Positions 29,679 through 41,802 of a DNA stretch of 64,000 nt are shown here, one piece after another. Location: positions 1 through 64,000 of the forward strand of contig JAJOHG010000073.1 in the NCBI GenBank assembly GCA_021029095.1, read 5' to 3'. The translations under genes were made by a program, and so were the position numbers. This stretch comes from Phellopilus nigrolimitatus. Taxonomy: Eukaryota > Basidiomycota > Agaricomycetes > Hymenochaetales > Hymenochaetaceae. Each line of letters starts with the position of its first letter. Within the stretch, counting starts at the first letter, position 1. The notes under the pieces are model-generated. The model made no database searches and was not told the DNA's origin. It saw nothing but the letters and a program-made list of their open reading frames with translations.

Positions 29679-30613
29679 GTTCGCGCAAGCGCTTTCCGTT
29701 CGCGATCGGTAGTGGATAATGGTTGTAGCTCGAGATAAATCAATCTGTCACCAGTTGCATAGTATCTCGATGATTTTAATGATTTGTTTAGATCGCACTA
29801 GTCCTAGTTTGTTTTCTGAGGATTGAATTAAACCTTCTGTCCAGAATGCATTTGAGAGATAATCAACAAAATTTATTCATTAAAACATATACTGAACCGA
29901 CAAGGTAGTTGATACAAACTCTCGCGCAGTGAAATCCCGCGCCCTCTTTCCTTGTCATCTAGAAAGAAAGAAAAATCAATGGGATTGAAGTTATCGATTC
30001 TCTCAGCAAGATGCTCACAAAGCGTTCATGGGCCTTCGAAACCATTAAAAGGCATTTTTTTCACTGAGTTGCCAGGGATATATTGACAGAACAGAACGTC
30101 CAGCCAGCTATTGACGCATCCGACAGACAGAGAAATAAATGTGAAGGCTCCCGATATTGGCAAAGGTAGGAACGAGAGGAACCCTCGATTCACAAATCGA
30201 GGTTATGTATAAGGTGCGAAATAGAAAAATACTCTACGAATACGAAATGCGGATAACGAAATCAGAAAGAAGATGAACCAGAAGACTCAACGAGATGACA
30301 GAAGAGAAGTGTAACAAAGCGTAAACTGAGCATGAAAGCAAAACACAAGATAGCGCGGGGAGGAGACGTGAAAGGAGCTGAGACAGACAACCAAGAAAGG
30401 TCCAAGCGCAGGGAGTTGAAGCGCGGACAGACGAAAATACAAAAAAATAGAAACGGGTATAGTTCCAATTATGTCGAGAGGAACCGAAGTAGATGGTTAT
30501 AGTATGCCAAGCAGATTCGTAGATATTGTGGGGTATCGGTATTCTGAGATCCAGTGAGGGAAATTTGATGTCGTCTCTTACAGCACGGAAATTCGAGAGT
30601 GAGCGATCTTTCC
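29679..30613. other. intergenic; contains direct repeat copy 2
   Basis: Between convergent genes (SDR plus, gene A minus). Bases 29725-29930 match the repeat at 26606-26800. Otherwise no coding frame or RNA gene seen. It must hold both terminators. Confidence 0.5.
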
Positions 30614-32365
30614 TTAGATGCGCGTGGACTTGGACGAGGGAGCAATAGACGAAGTGCGCTTCGTGATATTGAGTGACACCCTTCCCGTAGGCTCATAACG
30701 CAAAATTGACGGCGCGTTCTCCTGCTCCGACCGTGAGGATGTCCGGACGTGTCTTCGCGTATTCATGCTGGCTCGAACAGGAAGTGAAATAGCTGGAGTC
30801 GCAGAAATGTTCATCACCGAAGCGAGATTAAGAGTGTCCAGCGGCTTTCTTGATAAGTCCGAGACGGGAGTAGAGGCGAAATTCGAAAAGACCCTCGGTG
30901 TGTGTGGCACAAGATTCGAACGAAGAGAAGCTGATGGACGAGGGGCTAGGTTTGGAGGCTGACGTGCGATAATGCGCTTAGGCACCGAGATCGCCAGAGA
31001 GGCACATACCGGCGAAGAGTCATCCTTGAGCTTGCTGCCTGGCGCATCCATGGATGAGCCCTGCGAGTGCCTGCGAGGACGAAGCAGAATGACAGTCGGA
31101 GCTGCTGCGGATATGGCCACGCTCTTTTTGGGAAGCACCGCTGAAGATGTAGCCAGCGTTTTCCCCTTCAAAATCGACCTCGGTGTGGGTGCGGACCTGT
31201 GCGCAGGGAGGCCGTGAATCGGCTTGTGCCTGAGAGAAAGCGGCGCCAAGGATGGCGCCAGCGTCGTGCTCTTCAAACCTGATTCCGGGTCCATGGCAGA
31301 AGACCTAATCGACGCGCTGCCTTCCTCGACACGTGCGGAGGAAAGCCCAATAGGTTCCTCGAGTGTGGTAGTACTATAAAGACCAGCTACGAGCTCCATT
31401 AAGGAAAGTAAGTCCGTATCGACGTTGATGCAGTTGAGTGCGCCCTCCGTTTCGTCACCGGTGTTAGGAAGCAGGTGTTCTTGAGATGGACTGCGCGTGC
31501 TTCTGAGTGGCTCCGAAAACGGCAACGTACTCTGGGCGGGCCGAGGGCCAGAGTCAGGCACACTTGTCCCGCCAGATATGGAATCAAGATGCTTAATATT
31601 CCATTCGCCATCCACGATCTCAGCGCTCATAGAACGATCCAGTTCCTCCATAAGGCGGACGTCGTTCCAACAAGCCTCCAAAACCTTGTTCTCGCTCGAA
31701 GTCTCGCCAAACGCGTCCGGCCACGCGTCCAGGGCGCCATTGAACGCGCCAGCCTTCTCTCGTGTGAACGTAGCGACTGCACTCATAACGTCAGCCTCCC
31801 AGTCGTCTGTATCGAGTGTGTCAGAAACGTCAGAGAGGGTCTCGTTGCCAACCGAAAAGCTGTCGCGAAGTCTTGCTAGGATGTCCGCGGTCGCTTGGTC
31901 GTCCTCGCTTTGCGTCGTCGTGTCCGCATCCTCAGTCTCGGTGGCACGCTTGGAGTCCGAAAATGCGCTTCCCGCGTCTTCGTTTTTGTTGAATACACAA
32001 AGCTGTTGCTGCCCCGACTGGTCCGTCTCAAAAGGGAAAGGAGGAAGCGGAAGGGCGTGCCGGGATGGGCTGACAGAAGAAAGAGCTGAAGTCGTCGTTG
32101 GGGTGCCATGTGTCGCCGGGGTGTTCGGGGAGCTGGGTGTGCGCGGGGATCGGAAGCCAAGTCCAAAATCGACGGTCGGTGTGGAGCTCTTAGAAGTTGT
32201 CGAGCGAGAGAGCTCGGGCGACTTGGACGCGAGCGCTTCGCAGAGACGGAGAGGCTTGAGTCCTTTGTGAGTCGGAGACGCTTTCTGGCGCCGAGGGACA
32301 AACGAATTGTACGCTTCCGTGCTGCGTTCAGCAAGTGTCATCAAGAATGAATGAGCGGCAGACAT
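30614..32365 (-). CDS. gene A: Ser/Thr/Pro-rich protein, unknown, left arm
   Basis: Single-exon frame of 583 aa. I start it at the ATG at 32363-32365 (MSAAHSFL) because this aligns with the start of the copy A' (MAAAHSFF); the frame is open to 32479. The N-terminus is conserved between copies: RS.EAYNS..P.RQKA...KGLK.LRLCEALAS. A middle acidic part follows (RLRDSF...SDVSD.L). The C-terminal half is basic and Ser-rich (RSILKGK, RRHSQGSS) and ends near RHVRTSSRSEQENAPSILR. No known domain, signal peptide or membrane segment. A TATA box (TATAAA on the minus strand, at 32466-32471) sits about 100 bp upstream, in a segment also kept at A'. A lacks the roughly 90-residue exon 2 that A' has. A disordered regulatory or scaffold protein is a guess. 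Confidence 0.7.
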   Translation of the reverse strand: MSAAHSFLMTLAERSTEAYNSFVPRRQKASPTHKGLKPLRLCEALASKSPELSRSTTSKSSTPTVDFGLGFRSPRTPSSPNTPATHGTPTTTSALSSVSPSRHALPLPPFPFETDQSGQQQLCVFNKNEDAGSAFSDSKRATETEDADTTTQSEDDQATADILARLRDSFSVGNETLSDVSDTLDTDDWEADVMSAVATFTREKAGAFNGALDAWPDAFGETSSENKVLEACWNDVRLMEELDRSMSAEIVDGEWNIKHLDSISGGTSVPDSGPRPAQSTLPFSEPLRSTRSPSQEHLLPNTGDETEGALNCINVDTDLLSLMELVAGLYSTTTLEEPIGLSSARVEEGSASIRSSAMDPESGLKSTTLAPSLAPLSLRHKPIHGLPAHRSAPTPRSILKGKTLATSSAVLPKKSVAISAAAPTVILLRPRRHSQGSSMDAPGSKLKDDSSPVCASLAISVPKRIIARQPPNLAPRPSASLRSNLVPHTPRVFSNFASTPVSDLSRKPLDTLNLASVMNISATPAISLPVRASMNTRRHVRTSSRSEQENAPSILRYEPTGRVSLNITKRTSSIAPSSKSTRI

Positions 32366-32465
32366 CGCGAGGAGCGACGAGAAGGGGAGGGGAGAAACAG
32401 AGGACGAGAGATGGTGGAGGAGGAAAGAAGACCACTGAATGCGACGCAAGGTACACGGTGAATCC

Positions 32466-32471
32466 TTTATA
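32466..32471 (-). promoter_or_regulatory. TATA box of gene A
   Basis: On the minus strand GACAGATATAAAGGATTCAC precedes gene A; the same CAGATATAAAAGATTCACCG precedes A' at 46195-46214. Conservation between otherwise diverged flanks supports a promoter. Confidence 0.65.
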
Positions 32472-32799
32472 TCTGTCAAGGACGATTGACACTACTGTTC
32501 AGTCTGAGTCGAAATACCAGACTTACAAGCAGTCTGATATGAAATGATAGCCACCGTGTGCCAGCAGGTGCTTCCATCGTCATCCCTCGTTCCATCCCGC
32601 AAACAGTGTCAACATGTCGAATCGACAACAGCGTAGCGCGCCTTCCTAGTGCTTGGTAGAGAAAAATGTTCAGATGATGAAGCCGACATCTTGCAGTGCA
32701 ATTCTAGAGGCCATATAATCAAGCAGCAATTTCGGAAATATGTGAGGACTGAGCAATGAGAATAACAGCAGAAGATGGTCAACTCCCCATCATTGGCTG

Positions 32800-33107
32800 C
32801 TACTCGCCGACGACATGCACAAGATACCGTACATCCACATTGGCCGCAATGTCGATCTCAGCGAGCACAGTGTACGATCGCTAGACCTGACTGACGCGAA
32901 GAGGCGTGGCAGAGTGCGCCTGCACACGTGCAATAAAGTGATGGCTCCGACGACAGATGTCCAGACACCAAAGTGCGTTTTGTCATAGAGCACGCTGAGA
33001 GGCTGAGAGCGCAGACACGTAAGAAGAAATTCATGGAATGACATGTCGATGGTCGTCGTTGGTCGCGAAGGAATTCGTCGACAGCGCTGGATTTCTAATG
33101 TGTACAA
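32800..33107 (-). CDS. possible small gene E between A and B, left arm
   Basis: Minus-strand coding-like stretch containing TTTIDMSFHEFLLTCLRSQPLS and, in another frame, EIDIAANVDVRYLVHVVGE before a TAG (32800-32802). The right arm has a related stretch at 45540-45810 (TTIDVPLDVFIP..., LDKMDLSVNVDA). Matching segments in two frames suggest an intron or a frameshift. Too weak to call an intact gene. Function unknown. Confidence 0.25.
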
Positions 33108-33607
33108 GGATGGTGTACAAAGTGTACAACCGCAAAGTTTACTTCATCACCTAATTGGACCGAGTAACAAAGTCTGCAAAGGCTTTGTGTTACGTATTCG
33201 ACTAACAACCGTGCAAGTGCAAGTCTTACGCTAAAAGTTTCTTTCACGAGCAGACCGCTGAAACATGACTGGAGCTGAAATCGCTACCCTATCATTCGCT
33301 CTCTGGCTTCACTTCTGCTCGAGCTTCGTCTTCCCGGGTCCGTAGATGAACGCGAAAATATCACTTCCATTTCCTATAATCATCGCTCCCCTAACTTACA
33401 TAGGCAGATAATCGTACAGATATTACATTCCGTTGTTTCTCCTCGACGTTTTTTTCTGTCCAAAAAGCCCGGACCAACGCTTCGTATGTACATGTACACG
33501 TTTCCGAGTCGTCTGGACTGAGAGACCGCGACGCTCGCTGATGCAAAGCAGATATACTCAGCAAAACACTTATTGGCCTCCAGAAGAAGGAAAATATACC
33601 TTCGCGA

Positions 33608-35188
33608 TCAATGAGCGAAGCGACTTCGCTTTTGATTCAAACCCCACTCCTGCACCCAGGATACATCTACCCCGACCTCCGACACCACGACCCCGCCTCC
33701 CTTTCCATGACGCGCCGACGAGCTCGACACGACGGCCAACGAGAAGCTCTGCCGCGGCAGCTCTGACGGATGAGGAGCAGACTGGAAATGGGGTATTTTG
33801 TAGGACTGGCCGGACGCCTCATTCTCCCCCGTGTACTTCGCGGTTCGTGCTTTGGTCTGCGTTTGAGCGAGGACTGCCCGGATCGGGCCCGAGCCTCCGA
33901 GCTCTTTTCTCATCGACGCTTTAACCATTTTTGAGGCCGGAGGAACCGGCGCAGGCTTGCGCACTGCCAGTGCGCACGCGATTTTGTTGGCTTTGAGGAG
34001 CGGCAAGTTAGACGGCGCCTTTCCGCGTTTCGAGGAAGGCGGGACCGGCGCAAGCTCGAGGATTGCGCACGAGCTGTTGCAGGAGTCGAGAAGAGCCGAC
34101 TCGGGCTTGACTGCAGCATCCCGTCTTCCGACGCTGACGTTCTCCTTCTCCTCCTTTGCGCGATGACGCGCCGCGCGCAGATTTGCGATGTCTTTCAGAA
34201 GCCGACGCGAGGGCTCAATCGGCATTTTTGGTGGTTTGCCGAAGTGCAACAGCCTCGGGCGGCGCCCTCCTCCCACGGTCTCCGTCTGTCCGGCTTCTGT
34301 GCTGTCCAGCAAAGAGGCGCCTGATTGTGAGCCCGGCGCGGCCGCGTCCGCTGTGGACGAGCTCCTCTGGACCTCGAGGAGCGGCGACTCGGGCAAGACT
34401 GCAGTATCTTTCTCCCCGGTGCTCGCCTTCCCTTTCGACTCCGCCTCCAGGCTAAGCAACGCACGCAGTCTCTCAATGCTCGCAAAGTACTCTGGCGAGG
34501 GTCCGACGATGTGCTCCGGCGATTCGTCGTAGTACATCAGCCCCGGACGGCGCTCCCTCCCCCGGACTGTCACAGGCTCGGCGCCTGTCTCAGGCGATAA
34601 AGAAGAGGTGGTTGGTTTTGCGCTCGACGGGACTGCCCCGTCGGCTGCTTCGATTTGTTGGACGAGTTGGTCGAGAAGTCTCAGCTGCTTCCGTTGCTTC
34701 TCGTGTGCGGGATCATGCAGAATCGCAGATCCCGCCACATGTTGGTTTGGCTGCGGAGCCACCGTGTCCTGATGCGTCTGGATCGTCATGGACGAGCTTG
34801 TTGGGATCGGTGGAAGAGGACGAACAGATATCCCTCCCATAGCCACAATCGTCGTCGACTGAATGTTCGACTCCGGCTCGCTCGCTACTGGTGTGGCTGA
34901 AGCCGCGCCCGAGCTGAGAGACTCCTCCTGTCTCTTGAGCTCTGCGAACATGTCCTCTACGTTCGCATAATCGCGCGCGAGCTATTCGAACCACAAAACG
35001 TTAGCATCCCAAGCATCCCTCATTCATGCAACCAACCCAGAACTCACCTTTTCGAACTTCTCCTTCGCCTCTATATGTGCCCCGAGACGCATCGGGCGCG
35101 GATGGAAGAGCGGAGTCTCCTCTGCGGACGGATCGAGGAGCGGATTCTCCTTCGCGGACTGGTAGCGTAATCCTTTAGGAATATACAT
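33608..35188 (-). CDS. gene B: unknown low-complexity protein, left arm
   Basis: Two exons: 35188-35048 and 34981-33608, giving 504 aa starting MYIPKGLRYQ. The small first exon ends KEKFEK, and the junction reads KEKFEK/LARDYANVEDMFAELKRQEES, a likely helix or coiled coil spanning the intron. The middle shows a degenerate internal duplication: RERRPGLMYYDESPEHIVGPSPEYF and GRRPRLLHFGKPPKMPIEPSRRLL, each followed by LRA and a PES motif. The last 57 residues (from SAPHPSELPRQ) are identical to those of B'. No known domain, signal or membrane segment. It is divergently transcribed from gene C across about 1 kb. Cell location and role are unknown. Confidence 0.75.
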
Positions 35189-35261
35189 GGCGGGGAGAGG
35201 AAGAGTTGTGGAGGAACACGACGTGGCTGAGACGGGACTGTGTTGTGTTCTCTATTTTAAA

Positions 35262-35342
35262 CTCCGCCCATTGTGCCCTGCAGCCACAATCACCGTGTGA
35301 AAGTCAACATCCACTCGATATCGACGCCTAGCTGAAGCTCTT
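35262..35342 (-). promoter_or_regulatory. conserved ~80-bp segment upstream of gene B
   Basis: The segment from the first bases after about 35265 to GCTGAAG at 35340 is the reverse complement of about 42493-42571 upstream of B', apparently differing by one indel. Non-coding, yet as similar as the best coding parts, so likely promoter/5' UTR or recently copied DNA. It contains GGGCGGAG and CACACGGTGAT. Confidence 0.7.
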
Positions 35343-36173
35343 CCAGTCGGATTAGTACGTTTCTCACTAATATAGCTGACGGTATCATAGGCATTCTACG
35401 TATTTTTCGTTGAAATATATTTTGTTTTGTGGTCTTATGAAGGGCAGATTTCCTGTATCGCATAATAACTCGAATCAATCGGTACAAGCAAGCCAATAGC
35501 TCAGTCGCCGCTACCACTGGTTAATCGATCAACGCAGATGCTGGTTCAGTGTATAAAACATTCCCAGGAACTCACGAAAACAAGCGATGGCCATGGATAG
35601 GAGAGGGTTGTAAACCTGCGCAGAAACACATATGCTCTCATTTGTGCGGTCCCGGCCTTTTAACCCCGCATGAATTTCTTTCGTGCAAAAAGCGCTTATC
35701 ACGATAAATACGCAGCAGAACTCAAGAGACGCATTACGAACAGGATGGTCACACGCCACGGACGCGTTATTAGCACTTGCTGTGGATTGTTGTGGCTGAA
35801 CGGAACCTTCCCGGCCCGACGGCTTCACGTCGTGTCACGTGCCTCACCGACATTGAAGCTTTTCGTTCGTTCAAATTCGAACTTACAAGACGAGGTTCGG
35901 ACCTCAGGCTGTCTCTCAGTAACGGGTGTCAATTTGATTTCAGGTAAAAAAACTTTGCTAAATGATAATTTCCGGGGTAGTAACCGGCTTGACTTCTAAA
36001 TAAGTGACTAACCCGGGCCGCGGACCTCGGCAATACTAAATAGGCGCCGAAGTACAACGCGAACGCGTATGTCGCGTAAAACGTAAAGTCTCACGTTCTC
36101 ATCCTTCGCTTTTTGTCGACATGTCCGTGCTCCGCATTGCCCGTCTTCTATTTCTTTTTCGCGTCCGGCCACC

Positions 36174-37143
36174 ATGGACACCAGTTCGATTTCTCCTGTC
36201 CTGCCCCGGACGCCCCTCCATGTCCGCAGACACGCCGGCACGCACAAACTCGAGCGCCATTGGTGGTACATATGGATCCCGCTCTTCTCCGCGATGGTAT
36301 GGTTCGGGTCCCTGCTCGCGCTGCTCATCACCTGGATCCGCTCCGGCCGCCCGCACTACGTTTCGATGCTTGAAACCCAGCACATAGCGTACATCTCGGA
36401 TGTGGCGGCGGACTTCCTGAAGCCGCTTTTCATCACCGGGAACGTGATCACAGCGATCGGATTGTCCCTCAGCCTCTCGATCGAGAGGTGGGCGCGGCAC
36501 GACGGAAGGTGTGTCCCATTTTGCTCGTATATATCTCCAATCATGGTCGGCGGAATCTGAGATATGGTACAGACTCCTTCCGAATATGCGCAAACGCGAG
36601 AAGGTCACGTCGGCGCTCGCCATAATATGGTCGTTCGTCGGCGGCGCGGGCCTCATCCTCCTCTCCGTTTTCGACACGAAACGGTATCCACTCCTTCACG
36701 ACGTCTTCCTTGGCGTCTTCGTCGCTGGCACCGCCATCAGCGCTTTTTTCACCATCGTTGAGGTGTGTCGCCCTTTTCCCTGCATTTTTGTCTTTTTGGA
36801 GAGTGAAACGAAATAATGTATACTGAGATTCTTCGGTCTTAAGTTTCGCTGGCTCAACAAGACTTTCGGCGCCCGCTACCGCGCACTTCGCGCCGGGTAC
36901 TTATTTAAGGCGGTCTTCGCCGTCATCCTCATTTCGCTTGCGATCCCTTTTGGCGTGCTCATCGACAGCTCTCACCGCGACCCCGGCGCGATCATCGAGT
37001 GGACGATCGCGCTCCTCTACACGTTCTATCTCCTCTCGTTCTGGTGGGACCTCCGGCAGAGCGGCCACTTCGAAAAGGACGAGCTAAGCCCCGAGCGGCT
37101 GGCGGAGGTGGGGATGCGGGAATGGGGCGTGCCGACGATGTGA
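36174..37143 (+). CDS. gene C: FRAG1/DRAM/Sfk1-type membrane protein, left arm
   Basis: Exons 36174-36508, 36573-36762 and 36844-37143, giving 274 aa. Several hydrophobic membrane spans are visible: WWYIWIPLFSAMVWFGSLLALLITWI, PLFITGNVITAIGLSLSL, ALAIIWSFVGGAGLILLS, VFLGVFVAGTAISAFFTIVE, AVFAVILISLAIPFGVLI and IIEWTIALLYTFYLLSFWW. The segment HIAYISDVAADFLKPLFITG is the ISD signature of the FRAG1/DRAM/Sfk1 family. Yeast Sfk1 works at the plasma membrane with phosphoinositide kinase; mammalian relatives act in GPI remodelling or autophagy. Which role applies here is not decidable. Intron positions and phases equal those of C'. Looks intact. Confidence 0.8.
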
Positions 37144-38641
37144 GACGTGGCATATCGATGGGAAAAGATAACGTACAAAAGAAGCACAAAACAAATTCAC
37201 AATCTTTTGAATAAAGTATCCAGCACGAATAATACGATGGCATTTCTGCTTACAGGAGACGGGGGCTCGAACTCCGAGCAGTGCGGAGAGTGGAGGGGAA
37301 CGAACGAAAGTCCAGATGAGTCAGGTTCTAAACTCCACATACACAATCAGACAGAATGCTCGTTGTTCACAAGATCGTGATGGTCCGCTGAGAACTTATG
37401 GCGAGAGGGCCGGAAAGAAGCCTGAACAGTCACACGAGGGCTGCTAATTTTTGATTTCAGTAAGACGTTCGAGAGGCGTTCGTATTGATTACTTTTGCGC
37501 TTACAAATACGCGTAGGTCATTTTCCGAAAATCGAAACCTACTAAAGCATAGGTGCAGGGTTGACGTTTGAACGTTTTCAGGACCTTTTGTCGCCTAGGC
37601 AACAATGATTAGTGTCTGGTGGTTGAGATGAAGGTACGGAAAAGTGCTGAAGACTTGGGAAGTGCAGACACAAAGCACTGAAAGGGGGCGGCCACGAGTA
37701 AATCGCTGATTTTCTGCTTTTTCTGCTATATAGCGTGCTGGCGACAGGGAACGGGTCGGCTCATTCTGGAATTTGGGCAGTGATGCCTCGGGGAAGATTG
37801 CCTTTCTGGGATTGCTAAAATTCCGGGAACACTGGAAGTCGTGCGGAAGCAGATTCGATTGAAGCAGCGTCTAAACGGGGCTAAAGTATCGTGTCCACCG
37901 AGCGAGGTATATTTAGATTATTCGGCAGGATAGGTTGCTAACTCTAGACGCAGAATGACTATGGCTCATCCTTCCTTGGTGATGCCGGTTTGCGAACTTC
38001 TATGAATATCTGCGATTACAAATACACGAACATGTATGGGAAACTCGATATAATGGTCTTTGTTACTGACATGCTATCTCCACTGTCGCGTTTAAGTGCA
38101 TCGGTCCAGCTCTCCTCGTCGGCTCAGCCCGGTCTGGGAGAAGGCTGCTCGTCATCAAGGTCGTAACAATGCTCGGAGCCAAATGTAGGAGCGCGCGCGC
38201 GCGCTGGTGCTCGTTTGCGAACGCGGCACATCCCCTTCGCTTCGAGTTTCAAGCTTTTAGCCGGGAAGACAGGCTGGGTTCCAAACAGTCACGTCCATAC
38301 AATCCTACGTGCGACCCTCTGGCTTTACGCGGCAGAGGGCTGCCTATCCGTTCAGGTGCGGCCCTAGAACGTTGTCACATCTATGAACGTAAGAGCTGCT
38401 CAGGTCTAAGCTTCAGAGCTAATCGCGGGTATGGGTGCGTAAGAGCATACCGGAACTATGCACGGGCACGACTGGTTCTGGCGCATTGGCTTGATCCGAT
38501 CAAGTGAACAACTTCTTGGATTGGCGCCTAGATGGTGCCTGCACGAATTTTGTTTTCCGTTCAATAGTCAAAGCGAGAAACCCACAAAAGACGTACTGTG
38601 GAAGCATGCATGCAAGTGCTCCGTGTCGTACGCAACCTCGC
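37144..38641. other. left part of the central spacer, no gene seen
   Basis: Between gene C and gene D. Short frames only; a GC dinucleotide run (GCGCGCGCGCGC) near 38190-38203. No RNA gene recognised. Confidence 0.45.
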
Positions 38642-39540
38642 TTATCCCCTCAAGACCTTCAGCAATTTCTCTCTTCTTGACTTTAGTTGCATCATCTCGC
38701 CCCTAGAGTACCGTTCGCGTCTTGAACTCAAGAGCTTCGACAGTATCTCTAAATGATGAATTGCGTCTACTCTCCGGAGGCTCTCCGAAACGATGGGGGA
38801 CCGCAGGACTAGTAAATAAAGCGCGTCTAGCGCCTGCAGCTGCGTCGCAGAGACCGGCGAGCTGAATTGACAAATAGTAAGCCTTATGCAATCATTTCTG
38901 ACGAAAATAGGACCACATACTGAGTGTACTTTAGCAGCCTCGTGCAGTGCCGACGGATCCGCAGCTCCTGTTCGACGATCCATTTCCTTCTGCGCCACGT
39001 CGCAGGACCTGCAGCGTTCAGCTCGACGGCCATCACGATATCCTCCACCTTCTGCTTCGTCGCGCGGGGGCCAAATCCGAAGCGCTCCGCGCAGACGCTC
39101 ATCAGCGCCTCCAGGCGCCGCCCGAAGAAGCTGTACACGTTCCCGAGGTTCCGCCCCGCGCCCACGTTGTTCGACCGCGTCGCGGTCGACGTCGTCGCGA
39201 TGCCGGTGTAGTCGCTCCGATACGAGTACGGCGTCAAGCTCGAGTACGGCGTCAAGTTCGAGTGCGGGTGGTACGGGCGGCCGGTCCAGATGGACGCGCT
39301 GTTGCCGTTGCTGTGACTCCGGTCTTCGCGCGCGTACACTGCGTCGTCGAAGACCACGCTGGTGGGTCTCCGGCGGACCTGTTGGGGGAGACGCGCGGCT
39401 ACGGGGACGGCGGCGACATGTTGGATTGGAAATACCCCGTAGGGACTCGGGAAGCGAGGGGGCGCATAAGCGGGGTACGGCTCTGGCAGAACGCGACGTG
39501 GGTAGAATTGCGGGGTATAGTAGCCGTAGTCGTTCTGCAT
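38642..39540 (-). CDS. gene D: Tyr/Pro-rich N-terminus, unknown, in the spacer
   Basis: Two exons: 39540-38921 and 38861-38642, giving 279 aa. The N-terminus is rich in Tyr and Pro (MQNDYGYYTPQFYPRRVLPEPYPAYAPP). A middle Ser/Asn linker follows. The C-terminal half is helical and charged: RATKQKVEDIVMAVELNA, RKWIVEQELRIRRHCTRLLKYTQ, then QLQALDALYLLVLRSPIVSE and LEILSKLL. A paralogue D' at 59.2 kb shares start, intron position and phase, and the motifs LDAL, SPIV and KLLKVLRG/ADLLRVLRV. I know no family. It is the only gene found between the two arms of the inverted duplication. Antisense frames on the plus strand are shadows. Confidence 0.65.
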
Positions 39541-40869
39541 CGCTGCTCGGTACTAGCGAGTTACAATGTGCTCTGCGCGGATTCCAGCCGACTATTTATT
39601 AAGACGGGAGAGGCGGTGTGTTCGTATCTGTTACGTAGCACCGCCTTGACGACTTTTTGGTCGGCGTGCATTGGACCTATATGGATTCAATGGATGCTGT
39701 ACATGCCCTTACTCATTATACCGACGATTAGCGTTGACTCTTTTTCAGTCAACGGTGTATCCTATTAGATGCTCATAGCACAGCCCGCTAAGCGCCGTCT
39801 CAAACCCCGTTCCCCGGGCATTTCTATTAGAGACTATTTCCGCGCGTCTTCTTCTGTCCAGATCCTCAGCTTTTTAGGACTCATGTTCCTTCTGAGCACT
39901 TACTGTCCCTGGATGATTAGATGAAGGTCCTGAGTGCATCATGAAAACAGATATGGCGCTCAGAAGTCCAGTTAGACGCCCCTTGTATTAGGGCAGCAAG
40001 TTTCCTCACCGTAATCTAAAAATGCGAAAACTCTCACGCGCGTTCTAACGGAATCGAAGAGTAACCCCATCGCGTTTGTACAATGTACCTGTGATTGAGA
40101 GGTGCCCATCACGTCTGCTTTGCCTGCTCTGGCCTGGTCCTCGCGCTTCATTTTCTCAGATCTTTCTGGCCTTCTAAACATCGTGATCAACAAACAAGTG
40201 TCACGTTAGTCATGCGAGTGCTACGGTCTCGAACAAACAGTCCCTTGACAAAAGTGTTTATTCCGCCATAAATGTGCATGTAATGTTGGAATTACTATGT
40301 CGATTATCATCCGCTTCCCTCCGTAAATCTCAGGCTTACTTTCTACATAATAAGTAATGTACAAAAAAAAAAACTGAATAAGGCATGCCAAGGGCTGAGC
40401 TGAAAATAAGATCGGGAATATAAGAACACATGCACAAAATGGTGCTCTTTTCGGCACTCTTCGGCTCATATAAATTCAAGGAATTGTATTTCGGATCTGA
40501 CCATTTTCAGCCCTTTATATTCGTAAAGTATACATGTTCTCAGTGTGAAGTCATGGGATTTTAAGGGCTCCGGGTGAAATGTATCGACTCGGTTTGAATT
40601 TATGAGAGGTTTGAGACAGGCGAAAGGAGTACAAGTGCATAAAAGTAGTAAATGTATATTGACGGAGTAATTTCAAGATCACTTAAATGTAAATTTATCA
40701 TGGAATAAAGATTTTTCAGGGGATTGAACATTCAGACAGCATACAGGAACGACAGAGCTATATGAGCCATGATTTTCAGTTCGTGTTGTTTTCGTGAGGT
40801 ATGTAGTACACGCAGTCGTACTATTGGTACAGGATAGTTCATTGATAAAAATCCGTCTATTATATATCT
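39541..40869. other. right part of the central spacer, no gene seen
   Basis: AT-rich intergenic DNA between genes D and C'. Only short frames. It must contain the D promoter: an AATAAATAG-like TATA element on the minus strand lies near 39590-39600. Confidence 0.4.
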
Positions 40870-41802
40870 TCACATCGTCGGTCCGCCCCGCTCCCTCATC
40901 CCCGTGCTCTCCAGGTGCTCGGGGCCCAGCTCGCCCTTCGAGAGGCCGCCGCTCTGGCGGAGGTCCCACCAGAATGAGAGGAGGTAGAAAGTGTAGAGGA
41001 ACGCGATCGTCCACTCGATAATCGCGCCGGAGTCCGGGTCGGAGCTGTCGAGGAGCGCGCCGAAGGCGATGGCGAGCGCGATGAGGATCACGGCGAAGAC
41101 CGTCTTGAAGATGTACCCACCGCGCAGCGCGCGATAGCGCGAGCCGTAAGTCTTATCGAGCCAGCGAAACTGGGAAGCGGGAAGGGGAAAAAATCTCAGT
41201 ATATAGGATAATATGGTTTTTTCGATATGCAGAAGAAAGGCCGGCGTACCTCGATGATGGTGAAGATGGCGCTGAGCGCGGTGCCGACGACGAAGATGAG
41301 AAGGAAGACGCGGTGCAGGCGTGGATGGCGCTTCGTGTCGAAGATGGAGAGGAGGATGAGCCCGACGCCGCCGATGAATGACCATATTATCGCAAGCGTC
41401 GACATGACCTTCTCGCGCCTGCGCATATTCGGAAGGAGTCTACACCGTATTTCAGAGTCAGCTTACGATCATAATGGAATATTTCCACAGACGAAATCGA
41501 GCTCACCTTCCGTCGTGCCTTGCCCACCGCTCGATCGAGAGGCTCAGAAAAAAGCCGACGGCCGTAATCGCGCAACCGGTGACGAAGAGCGGCTTCAGGA
41601 AGTCCGCGGCGACGTCAGAGATGTACGCGATGTTCTGGTCGTCGGCCATGGACACGTAGTGTGGCCGTCCGGAGCGGAGCCAGGTGATGAGCAGCGCGAG
41701 CACGGTGCCGAACCACATTGTCGCGGCGGCGAGCGGGACCCAGACGTACCACCAGTGGTGCCGGTGTCGGTGGGGGGCGCGCGAGGAGGGGTTAGCGTTC
41801 AT
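40870..41802 (-). CDS. gene C': FRAG1/DRAM/Sfk1-type membrane protein, right arm
   Basis: Mirror copy of gene C. Exons 41802-41507, 41439-41250 and 41169-40870, giving 261 aa. Same intron positions and phases as C. The second and third exons are exactly the same length (190 and 300 bp); exon 1 is 39 bp shorter, with a different cytosolic N-terminus (MNANPSSRAPHRHRHH). The signature NIAYISDVAADFLKPLFVTG and all hydrophobic spans are kept. It is divergently transcribed from B', as C is from B. Looks intact, so the cell may carry two related membrane proteins. Confidence 0.8.

Noticed and set aside
38886..39768. Large plus-strand frames opposite gene D
   Set aside because: Arg/Ser-rich GC shadows; the minus-strand model has a paralogue (D') with the same intron phase.
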